Shown here one piece after another: positions 20,665 to 28,188 of a stretch of 28,188 bases of DNA. Below the pieces are notes generated by a model. The model searched no databases. It was not told where the DNA came from and saw nothing but the letters and a program-made list of their open reading frames with translations. Location: positions 1 to 28,188 of the forward strand of contig JALLPB010000065.1 in assembly GCA_036939975.1 (NCBI GenBank), given 5' to 3'. The stretch comes from Cyclostephanos tholiformis (Eukaryota > Bacillariophyta > Thalassiosirophyceae > Thalassiosirales > Thalassiosiraceae). A program made the position numbers and the translations under genes. Position 1 is the first letter of the stretch. Each line of letters starts with the position of its first letter.

Positions 20665-23017
20665 TCATCTCGAGCCGCAATATGACACATCGCCGTCCTC
20701 CAAGCAAAGCCTGTGGCCAATAGAGGGAATCAGCTCTTCCTCGTGATGAGTCACATAAAGCAAGCTCATATCGGTCACGCGGCAAATTCTTTCAACGAGG
20801 CCAAGCAAGCGCCCGCGGTTCCATAAATCAAGTCCTTGGCACGGCTCGTCCAGAACAAGAACTTTAGGTCTTTGGGCGATTGCAGAGCTCAGAAGGAGCA
20901 GCTTTTGTTCCCCCTGAGAAAGTGTCGAGAATGGCCTGCGAAAAAAGTCGTCGACGTGACCGTTCTCCAAAAGACCAAGCCAGCATGCGGCAGTCATCGC
21001 GACATCTAGATCCGAGCTGTCAAAATCCACACTCGATGCTCCGTCGGCAGCAGAACTATTATTTTGGTTATTCTTATCCATATTGAACATGAAAGATGCC
21101 CCTGATAGCAGAATGTCACCCACGGTCCGGCGGCCCCAGTTATGTGCAGCATGCAAGTGCAGCTCTGTTGATACCCAGCCCAGCAAGACGAGTTGTCGAC
21201 GACATCGATGGCGTGACGACCAAACTCCCCTCGGACACCATTGCATCGCTCCCGTTAATGGCAAAGTCGCATCCTACACCGTATTTCATGCTCCTGCGGA
21301 GCAGTAGTCGACTGAGCGTGCTTTTGCCGGCACCTATCCAAAACCACACGACAAAATAAAATGGGATGAGCTGCGATTGCGCGGCCTAAAACTCCAACTA
21401 TCAACATTCGACGCGAAAAAAAGAAAACTTACCATTCGTGCCAGCCAGGTGCCATCTTTCGCCTCGCTTCACCGTCCAATCTAGACGAGATATGAGTGTC
21501 ACGTTATCGCGCGTGACTTTGAGACCGCGCGAATGGACTAGGATGTCGCTCTCGCCGACTGTCGCCTGTGGGTCGGTCGTTTCATACATCGATCCTCCCA
21601 CGGACTCCCAAAAATTCTTAACGTCGACTTCGCTCGGGAATACGTACCCAACGGGAACGATGTCCCAAGGATGATCCGAGGCGGCATCGGCATCGCTTCC
21701 TTCCTCTCCTTCAAATGTCCCGTTCGATACCAGCGATCTCACCAGCTCCTCACCGGTCCGCCCCGATCTATCCTCGGTCCTAACCCCCCCCCCTCCTCCT
21801 CCTTCGCCGATGCCATCCAGGAACGTGACCCTGCCAAACCCGTCCGAGATCTCCTCCGGACGATGCGTCAAGAGCAATACCTGCGTCCGCGCCGCGTCCC
21901 TTGCATCGCCCACCCCCTGCACGAGTATGTCCATTCGAAACCCTCGCAACACTCGTTCGATTATGTCGCGCAATCCCGATCTGCCCTCGACGTCGAGTCC
22001 GTCATACGCGTTATCCAATACCAGCAGGCTCGGCCTCGACACGAGCGCGCGTACCAATAACACCCGACGTATTTGCCCCGTCGATAGCGTATTCACGTAT
22101 CGATTCAATAGTGGGAACATTCCCAATCTCACCGATAGGAATTTCGCAGTGTCCGATAATCGATTCCCGCCGCCCGGTATCAACGCACGATAAACGGTCG
22201 TCGTTGACTCGTTCAGCAGAAGGTCGGAGTGCGATTCGAACGACACGGTCGATAGGAAACGATGATCCCGACGGGTCGTCCCGCCCGTCGTATCCCCCCG
22301 TCGCATCGTCAATTCGCCGGAATGCAAGAACGACGTATCGTCCCCCTCCTCCCCCCGGGCGACGACGGGGATCGTCGTCGAGGCGGCTGTACTCGCGAGG
22401 GTTAGCGAAAGGAGCGTCTTCCCGGATCCGTTCCTACCCAGGGCCACGTGACCCCCCCCGCCGCCGCCCGCCGGGTAGGACGAGGACGACGACGACGACG
22501 GCGGCGTCTCGAGGTTGGGCCAAACGCACAGGTGGAACGGCCCGAGCGACGGACGACGATGGCCGTCGTGGGACGAGGCGGCGGCGACCGCGCGGCGAGA
22601 ATCATCGTCCCCCTCCCCCCCCTCCTCCTCCTCGCCGCGTCGTCTCGCTCGCCGTCGCGCGGCGTCGTCGCGACGGTGATCGACGTCGCCGGCGACGAGC
22701 GACGGCCGCGGCGGCGGATAGCGCAACACCGCCGATCGGAAGCGCACGAGCGGCAGTACCGACGGGGAGATGACGACGGAGGCGATGTCGTCGCAATCGC
22801 CGTATCCCTCTCCCTCCCCCGAACCGGATGCGGTCGTCGCCGAAAAGCAACGACGTCGTCGTCGTGGTCGTAGTCGATGGTGACCGACCGTCGTCGACGA
22901 CGTCGAAGAACGATGTCGACAGCATCCTCCAGGCGACGACGTCGATCCCGACGATGCGTAGGCCGATGATGCCCGTCGTCGGGTGTGGTAGATTATTATC
23001 GCTCGCGTATTCATCAT
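20665..23017 (-). CDS. Tandem-domain soluble ABC ATPase (ModF/YDR061W-like), with a frameshift in domain 2
   Basis: Exon 1 runs 23017-21433. A 99-bp intron (21432-21334, GTAAGT...GATAG) splits the second Walker A, AGTNG/AGKST. Exon 2 runs 21333-20665. About 750 aa, no membrane segments. NBD1 has Walker [11 protein letters not shown] (about residue 193), signature [11 protein letters not shown], Walker [13 protein letters not shown] and H-loop [12 protein letters not shown]2 has Walker A, a Q-loop-region block [12 protein letters not shown], signature LSQGEQ, Walker [13 protein letters not shown] and H-loop LYVTHHEEE. The NBD1 catalytic Glu is replaced by Asn (22010-22012). Between about 21264 and 21180 the frame changes by one base with no usable intron, so this is a mutation or a sequence error. 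The start [15 protein letters not shown] is Arg-rich and could direct mitochondrial import. Family members are soluble ATPases, many of unknown substrate. Confidence 0.75.
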
Positions 23018-23115
23018 CTACCGATACCCATACTCCGTAAATCCGTTCCGCCGACTTGGGGATGGTCAGGGCTACATACCATCATCTACCATACTACTAC
23101 CGAACTTAAAACAAT
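23018..23115. promoter_or_regulatory. Remnant upstream region of the ABC gene, cut off by the MULE
   Basis: Only 98 bp separate the ABC start codon from the left end of the MULE, and its last 9 bp are the target-site duplication. There is no evident TATA box. Any further promoter elements now lie about 5 kb away or within the transposon end. Confidence 0.5.
23107..23115 (+). repeat. Left target-site duplication of the MULE
   Basis: TAAAACAAT is identical to 28099-28107. A six-base GACGCC also occurs just after both copies. With the 9-bp duplication the two element ends align base for base, so I prefer it. Confidence 0.85.
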
Positions 23116-23460
23116 GAGACGCCTTTTCTATCACCGTCATTTGGAGCGGACCACTTTTCCCGTACAGTCGCGCGGTTAACCACTTTTACATTACCTCGGT
23201 TTCGTTGCCACTTTCCATTTTTTGGACCACTTTTAGTACACCACAAGAAACCACTTTTTGTTCACCTTGTTGCGAAACTTACTTTTAGTTTACCTTATTT
23301 TAATAAGTTACTACTTTTAGTTTACTCCATTGCGTTTCATAACTTTTACTCTGCCTACTTTGTTCCAAATATACTTTTAGTTTACATCATTGTGATCTGT
23401 TACCGCTTTTATTTTCGTTAGTCACTAGTTGCCGTTATGAAGTCACTTTTCTCTCACCTC
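23116..23460. repeat. Left terminal/subterminal repeat array of the MULE
   Basis: The outer 59 bp form the terminal inverted repeat. Inward, ACTTTT-type motifs recur at about 23122, 23153, 23182, 23210, 23229, 23253, 23281, 23313, 23342, 23373, 23404 and 23445, mostly 28-32 bp apart. Each is often followed by a loose TTTACC/CACCTC segment. Reiterated sites at MULE ends may bind transposase; this is an inference. Confidence 0.75.
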
Positions 23461-23922
23461 GTTTTGTATAAAACCTATTTTAAAGTACTTCATCGTCGAC
23501 CGATTCTGCTTTTTGTTTGCCCCCTTCTGCTTGCTTGGTGTATGTCCATAACGACCGCATATCTGGCCACGATGCCCCCACCCAAGATGCTTGTTGATTG
23601 TGCGTCATGTATGCAAGGTAATGATGGCACACTCTGTGCTAATTGTGGTCGCCATCAAGAAACTGTCGTTGTCGCCTGGGAGTGTGGTTCGTGCAGCAAG
23701 ACCAATGAGGACATGTCACGTCGGCACTGCCACATTTGTGGGCAGCAGCGTCCTTTACGTTATCTCATTGTGGGTGCCCCTATTGAGCCAGACTGCGGTG
23801 GTAGGCGATGGTTTGGTAAATGTGCAGAACCTATTGATGCAGAAGACAATAAGGTTTCCGGTGATGGAAACACAGTCAAACATGATGGTGATGGATACGG
23901 CCAAAGTAGTGACAAAAAATAA
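23437..23922 (+). CDS. Small zinc-finger protein carried by the MULE (RanBP2-like)
   Basis: The 161-aa frame has two zinc-binding motifs. The first is CASCMQGNDGTLCANCG (Cys-x2-Cys-x9-Cys-x2-Cys). The second is WECGSCSKTNEDMSRRHCHI, continuing to a final Cys; it fits the RanBP2-type pattern (W-x-C-x2-C-x3-N-...-C-x2-C) but with one residue more than the usual spacing. The first 35 codons come from the transposon's end-repeat array and would give a hydrophobic segment (ILLFVCPLLLAW). In-frame ATGs at 23542 and 23572 would give a soluble zinc-finger protein without it. It is convergent with the transposase, stops 28 bp apart. I do not know its role; an accessory transposition factor or captured host gene are both possible. 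No splice signal is needed. Confidence 0.65.
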   Translation: MKSLFSHLVLYKTYFKVLHRRPILLFVCPLLLAWCMSITTAYLATMPPPKMLVDCASCMQGNDGTLCANCGRHQETVVVAWECGSCSKTNEDMSRRHCHICGQQRPLRYLIVGAPIEPDCGGRRWFGKCAEPIDAEDNKVSGDGNTVKHDGDGYGQSSDKK

Positions 23923-23950
23923 CTCCTAATGCATGGATACACACACTAGT

Positions 23951-26900
23951 TTAGTCCGCCGTCCCCACCTGACATTCCTGCTGCTGCGGTGTGGTTTCCG
24001 ACAAGTCTATGACTTCAACCAATGCCTCCTCAATCTGTTCTTCTCCCACCGAATTGTTCTTTTGGTGCCGTGTTAGAATGAAACAGTCGTTAGTTTCGTG
24101 ATTCCATTTTCCGCATATCTGACACCTTATTCTCTTTACCGACTTCTTGCGGTCACCTTTTTTGTTCTCCATCGCCATTTCAATCCCTGATTTCCTCCGG
24201 TCATTCTTCTTGGGGCGTCCACTTTTGTTCGGAGCTGTCCAGTCAGGGCAATATCGATACGATGGGTCAGGTATCTTACCATCTTTAATAGATTTCATTG
24301 ATGAAGGGAAATCAGCGAATACATCATCCGGAAACTGCCTTCTCCACTGCTCCCTTCCCCACCAATATGGCATGATACTCATCGGTGTAATTTGTGGGCG
24401 GAGCCGCGAACTTAGAGCAACAGCAGCCATGTGCACACACGGAATTCCATCTACCTTGTCTTGCCCACAAGAGCATGTTCCAAAGTAGGATCCAAACGTA
24501 TAACCTAATGTATGTTCCTTCGGAAATTGTACTTGTTCGGATTTTGTTCCAACGTTCGTGCGTTGGACTTGAACTTCCCAGTAGTCGGCACACTCGGTCT
24601 GACTAAAAGTGAATTGTGCCGGAGACAGGTCAGTGTACGTACTTTCATACAACTCCTTACCTCTCGGAGTCAGACCCGAATCATCTCCCCATGCCTGTTG
24701 TTTCATACGTTGAAACCTCTTGCATTCCAAGTTAATTAGCAGCAAAGTAGCGTTGAGTGGGTCGACTGCTGTTCGTTCTCTCACTTCTCTATTCGCAGCA
24801 TTCATCGATTCAACGGAACTGGTTGCTGTACGTTGGTACATATAAATGCCATCGCCCATCCCACACCTTGCTCCGGGATACTGCTCTTCATCCGTGAGCG
24901 AGTTTAGATAATACAAGTCTTTGTTGGACATGAATTTGGCATACATTGTCTTGTTGTGTTCAATCACGCCATTGTTGCGACATGCCACCAGTTTGTTATA
25001 CATCCAGAGAGCGGTATAAGGTGTTTTACCACTGCCACCCCCACACATTTTCATAATATTTTGACGTCTATGCCACGTACAATGAAAGTGACCACATTTT
25101 GGTAGATGCACGCTAAGGGCCGACTTCTGTCCCTTATCTTGGTCTGTGATGACAGTGATCTTCTCAGAATCCAGTGTTGGATGCAAACGTACTGCAAAAT
25201 CCCAAAACTTAGTCCAGTTAGCTGCGTTCTCATTTCCAAACAAGATTGCAAAGGCGACTGGAGACATGTTCGAATTAGCAGTGACACCGTAGCAGGAGAA
25301 TAGAGTATATTTTCCAAAGTTCAAATGGCAGGCGTCGGACATGAAAGTCTGTTGCAGGTAAGGAACGGACTTAACAGAGAATGACGGCGCAAAGAGAACA
25401 CCATCAAGAAACTGAACATCATCATCCTTCGAACCTAGCTGAGCAAGTAATACATCAGAGTTTTTGCTCATCCATTCCCGAACAAACAACTTGCGTTCCT
25501 CTGGACGAAGGGGGTCAACATTGGTGTCCTTTCTTCTCTGATTTTCTTCTGCAAGGACGATCTTTTCGACATTACGGATTGTCTCTCTCCTGTTTGTGAA
25601 AGATAGGGAGACAAAGTGTCCCTTTTTTTCCAACTCCTCCTTCAATAACGCAGCATACTCAACGTTTTCCGAAGGAACTCCAAATATTAGCTTACGGGCC
25701 TCGCTACGAGAGCTCTGAAGTAGGTTGTCAGTTAGGCTGTAGTCTCTGGCATATGGCCCCAGTATTTGCCGCAAAGCCTTGTTAGACAACATAGGTGTCT
25801 CTGCTATTGCTGGAGCAATGAGCGGAACAAGCATGCTTGTCTTGAATGGCGATCGACGCGATTTACATAGCTGCTTGTTGATACTAGCAGGGCTATGAAC
25901 AATGGCTGTATCGGTACTGTCACATATCTGACAACGCGTGATTGTCCATCCTGACTTCAAGGAATGGGACGCATGGACATTGAATGCGGTCGTTCCGATG
26001 CAAGTTACCTGCCGATCGTCAGCCTTCACAACTGTGTAATGGATGCCCCGGAAATTTGCCTCCTCCGCAACCCGAAGAAGTACAAGGTCACGATCGGGAA
26101 ACGTGTGACCCCTCTTCAAGTGAGAGGCAGAAACTTGAGCAATTGTTCGCAGAATTGGGGATAAGTCACCGGAATAGTCGCCGACATTAAATTCCTCGGA
26201 TTTCTTCTTACGTAGCTTCTCCAAAAGTCTGCCTTCCCTCCACCTCTTACGCTCTAATTCGAACGTCTCCTTAGCCAGTTGAGCCTCTGCAACACTCATT
26301 CCATGATAATCGGGCTCTTCTGGACCATTCATCAGAAGAAGTCGCTTAGAACGACCTACTTGAACCTTCTTCCTTGATGCCGATTCCTCAATCCTTCTAG
26401 CATCCTCATTAAGCTCATCATCGTAGATGAAACGATCGTCGTCATCGTCGTCGGAATACTCAAACAACTTCATCGCCAACACATCCATTTTGTTTAGTGG
26501 TGGGAGGGTGGGAGGTCTGTATTCATCATCAGATTTCTCGTCGGACTCGTCCTGTTGATACTCACTATCATCATCGCCTATACTTTCCAATGCTGCATGA
26601 CTAGCATAGGCAGCCATGTCCGTCAACAAGGACTCCTTTGCAGGTGGAGGCGTATCATGATGAATCGGAGACAGGTTACCCATAGACAGGTTACCCATAG
26701 CATCAGCATCCTGGCGACGGATGGTGATTTTCTTCGGAGGACTAGGCGCAGGCGTCCTGTTAGACCTGCGCGGATATCGTTGGTGTTCATTATCCGGCGC
26801 CAAAGCAGCTGCTGCACCGCCACTCGGCGGAGCAATCTCAATCAATCGCGGCATAACTTCGCTGGAGGGGAAAGGTACGCTAGTGCCAGTGTCGGAAGCA

Positions 26901-27238
26901 CGGTTGTTTATTGCGTACAGAAACGCACCAACTGGGGGGAGAGGAGGACGCGCATTGGGTGGTAGGAATGCATCAGCAGAAGTAAGGTGTGACCCGCTGT
27001 TTAAAACAGCACCCGGAAGTAATTCTGGAGGATCCTTGCGCTGACCCTGAACATGATCAGCATCATCACCGGAGTCAGGGGGGCTCGTTTCCTGACGTTT
27101 CTTGGTTTGGGTCTTCTTCTTCTTAGAAGCGCGAGCAGCGGTGCTGCGGGGAGGTGCGTCACCTGATTTATTCCTCGCACTGCGACGTAGGGAGACAGGA
27201 CTACTGCCATGGGGATTGGTGCGATTGGTGTTTGCCAT
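23951..27238 (-). CDS. MULE (MuDR-type) transposase, intact
   Basis: The ATG at 27238 gives 1,095 aa without interruption; an in-frame TTG upstream is not needed. The N-terminus is basic (KKKKTQTKKR, a likely nuclear signal), then Pro/Ser/Asp-rich. A region around residues 380-470 resembles the zinc-containing N-terminal domain of Mutator transposases. The MULE catalytic domain has Asp 635 (MSDACHLNF), Asp 699 (VITDQDKGQKSAL), the CGHFHCTWH metal motif and Glu 810 (SSVESMNAANRE). A SWIM zinc finger follows (CSC at 922-924, CVH at 934-936), then a CCHC zinc knuckle (CQICGKWNHETNDC, 1039-1052). The C-terminus has ALVEVIDLSE. All three catalytic acids are present, so it is predicted to catalyse cut-and-paste transposition. 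The gene is transcribed inward from the right repeat array. Confidence 0.92.
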   Translation of the reverse strand: MANTNRTNPHGSSPVSLRRSARNKSGDAPPRSTAARASKKKKTQTKKRQETSPPDSGDDADHVQGQRKDPPELLPGAVLNSGSHLTSADAFLPPNARPPLPPVGAFLYAINNRASDTGTSVPFPSSEVMPRLIEIAPPSGGAAAALAPDNEHQRYPRRSNRTPAPSPPKKITIRRQDADAMGNLSMGNLSPIHHDTPPPAKESLLTDMAAYASHAALESIGDDDSEYQQDESDEKSDDEYRPPTLPPLNKMDVLAMKLFEYSDDDDDDRFIYDDELNEDARRIEESASRKKVQVGRSKRLLLMNGPEEPDYHGMSVAEAQLAKETFELERKRWREGRLLEKLRKKKSEEFNVGDYSGDLSPILRTIAQVSASHLKRGHTFPDRDLVLLRVAEEANFRGIHYTVVKADDRQVTCIGTTAFNVHASHSLKSGWTITRCQICDSTDTAIVHSPASINKQLCKSRRSPFKTSMLVPLIAPAIAETPMLSNKALRQILGPYARDYSLTDNLLQSSRSEARKLIFGVPSENVEYAALLKEELEKKGHFVSLSFTNRRETIRNVEKIVLAEENQRRKDTNVDPLRPEERKLFVREWMSKNSDVLLAQLGSKDDDVQFLDGVLFAPSFSVKSVPYLQQTFMSDACHLNFGKYTLFSCYGVTANSNMSPVAFAILFGNENAANWTKFWDFAVRLHPTLDSEKITVITDQDKGQKSALSVHLPKCGHFHCTWHRRQNIMKMCGGGSGKTPYTALWMYNKLVACRNNGVIEHNKTMYAKFMSNKDLYYLNSLTDEEQYPGARCGMGDGIYMYQRTATSSVESMNAANREVRERTAVDPLNATLLLINLECKRFQRMKQQAWGDDSGLTPRGKELYESTYTDLSPAQFTFSQTECADYWEVQVQRTNVGTKSEQVQFPKEHTLGYTFGSYFGTCSCGQDKVDGIPCVHMAAVALSSRLRPQITPMSIMPYWWGREQWRRQFPDDVFADFPSSMKSIKDGKIPDPSYRYCPDWTAPNKSGRPKKNDRRKSGIEMAMENKKGDRKKSVKRIRCQICGKWNHETNDCFILTRHQKNNSVGEEQIEEALVEVIDLSETTPQQQECQVGTAD

Positions 27239-27239
27239 G

Positions 27240-28098
27240 CCTAAAAGGATGTAAAGCAAATGTGTGTTGAAAAAAAAGTGAACACAGTCACCGGAATGAG
27301 GTGCGCATTGACCATAATCTCAGAACGATAAGGTACATGAACAGGACAATGGATATTGTGGTGCAAGAAAATACCATTGCAAGTACATTAAGGCATATTA
27401 AAAGTAAAACGCCTTAATATTGAGGTATAATTAAAGTATTCTCAGACAACGACTAGGTGTAAAAAAAGGGGTATTATAGTAATAGTGAGTATAACAAAAG
27501 TGTATTACTAATGTGTTAAGGTACAAAAAATAGCATGCAAATACGCAGCGAGGTGTGAAAGAATCAAAGATAGAGCAAAACGAGGTAGACTAAAAGTACT
27601 TTTCGCAGACATTGAGGTACACGAAAGGTTGAATCAACAACAAATGAGGCAAACAGAAAGAATGGTTTCTATAGATTGAGGCGTACAAAAAGTGGGTATC
27701 TAGAATGTTGCGGTGTAACAAAAGATAAACCTTGTTACGTTGAGGTGTAAAAAAAGTGGCTTCAGTCACGAATGGGTGCATATAAAAAGTATACCGAGAG
27801 AACATTGAGGGAAACAAAAAGGGGTAAATATGGACGGTAACAGCCGATACGACAAAAATGGCGCCAAGAGGAAAGAATACGCCAACGAGGTGAATAAAAA
27901 GCCAAGCGAGACAATGGTGCATAGCAAAAGCAGGCAAGAAGAAACCTAGGCAAACTAAAAGTAGAAATGCAACATCTTGTGCGTTGGCGCATACTAAAAG
28001 CGAAAAACAACCGAAATGGGCAACGTAAAAGGGGTGCCACGCGCGACTGTACGGGAAAAGTGGTTCGCCCGAAATGACGGTGATAGAAAAGTTTTTCC
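27240..28098. repeat. Right terminal/subterminal repeat array of the MULE
   Basis: This holds the complement of the left-array motif, AAAAGT or close variants, at intervals near 30 bp (for example about 27689, 27751, 27786, 27956, 28055 and 28086). Each is commonly preceded by GAGGTG/GAGGCG-like triplets. It is about twice as long as the left array and extends to the transposase start. The minus-strand frames inside it (27590-28040) are by-products of the repeat. Confidence 0.7.
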
Positions 28099-28107
28099 TA
28101 AAACAAT
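28099..28107 (+). repeat. Right target-site duplication of the MULE
   Basis: TAAAACAAT directly follows the right terminal inverted repeat and matches 23107-23115. Confidence 0.85.
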
Positions 28108-28119
28108 TGACGCCAGGAC

Positions 28120-28188
28120 CTAACTAAGAGCTAACTAAGGGTTAGCTAAGGGTTAGCTAACGGCTAACTAAGGGCTAACTAAGCGCTA
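28120..28188. repeat. 11-bp minisatellite, continues past window end
   Basis: Six units and a partial one are visible: CTAACTAAGAG, CTAACTAAGGG, TTAGCTAAGGG, TTAGCTAACGG, CTAACTAAGGG, CTAACTAAGCG, CTA. It begins 12 bp beyond the MULE's right target duplication. Confidence 0.8.

Larger units (their letters stand above)
23116..28098. mobile_element. Complete Mutator-like element (MULE), 4,983 bp, with two convergent genes
   Basis: The two ends are inverted repeats: 23116-23174 matches the reverse complement of 28040-28098 at 51 of 59 positions, including perfect blocks CTTTTCTATCACCGTCATTT and CCACTTTTCCCGTACAGTCG. Weaker similarity continues inward. Both ends are flanked by TAAAACAAT (23107-23115 and 28099-28107), a perfect 9-bp duplication of the length typical for Mutator elements. 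Inside are an intact MULE transposase (-) and a small zinc-finger gene (+). An intact coding frame with a perfect target duplication suggests recent insertion and possible activity. Confidence 0.9.

Noticed and set aside
21190..21264. A 61-74-bp intron to explain the ABC frame change (using the CAACAG acceptor)
   Set aside because: It would remove the conserved WVSTE block, and with the GTGTCC donor the frame would still be wrong.
23116..23460. CRISPR-like array, because of about 30-bp spacing
   Set aside because: The repeated core is only about 6-13 bp and degenerate, the genome is eukaryotic, and the same motif is mirrored at the other end of a transposon.
27590..28040. Two overlapping minus-strand frames rich in Phe and Leu
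   Set aside because: They lie in the right end-repeat array; the periodic AAAAGT motif creates Phe/Leu-rich frames on the other strand.
28120..28188. Telomere repeat
   Set aside because: The unit is 11 bp and contains only occasional GGGTTAG; no run of a 6- or 7-bp telomeric unit is present.

Overview
The window looks like nuclear DNA of a unicellular eukaryote, most likely a centric diatom or a related stramenopile. I infer this from short GT-AG introns (about 70-120 bp, one of 225 bp), large intron-split genes, PIF/Harbinger and Mutator-like (MULE) transposases, and genes whose 5' ends are GC-rich and full of CGA/GAC/TCG triplet runs. No ribosomal or organellar marker fixes the species.

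Layout, left to right. (1) 1-1.6 kb: remains of a PIF/Harbinger-type DNA transposon. A Myb/SANT-like partner gene (+) and a DDE_4 transposase (-) meet tail to tail near 700-713, where both have lost their normal C-termini. (2) 2009-12935 (+): one large gene that I resolve into 13 exons (9,783 coding nt, 3,260 aa). It encodes a UBR1/UBR2/PRT6-type N-recognin, an E3 ubiquitin ligase of the N-degron pathway, with UBR box, ClpS-like region, RING-H2 and C-terminal zinc cap. One exon is only 31 nt. (3) 12.9-17.7 kb: no convincing gene. This stretch holds a diverged duplication with hairpins, a palindrome cluster, an (AGTAGC)n microsatellite and a 215-bp MITE-like element with 37-bp terminal inverted repeats. 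(4) 17695-20319 (+): a P-type pentatricopeptide-repeat (PPR) protein with an in-frame stop that is probably inside a short intron. (5) 20665-23017 (-): a soluble tandem ABC ATPase (ModF/YDR061W-like), convergent with the PPR gene. Its first ATPase site is degenerate and there is a frameshift in the second domain. (6) 23116-28098: what appears to be a complete 4,983-bp MULE, flanked by a perfect 9-bp target-site duplication. It carries an intact 1,095-aa transposase (-) and a small zinc-finger gene (+), convergent and with stops 28 bp apart. Its ends contain long arrays of an ACTTTT/AAAAGT motif repeated about every 30 bp. (7) 28120-28188: an 11-bp minisatellite running off the window end.

The host genes are housekeeping in nature: N-degron proteolysis, organellar RNA processing and an ABC ATPase. 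They do not form an operon-like system. The most notable system is the MULE. Its two-gene convergent layout resembles maize MuDR (mudrA/mudrB), but the second gene encodes a RanBP2-like zinc-finger protein, and the element sits 98 bp upstream of the ABC gene's start codon.
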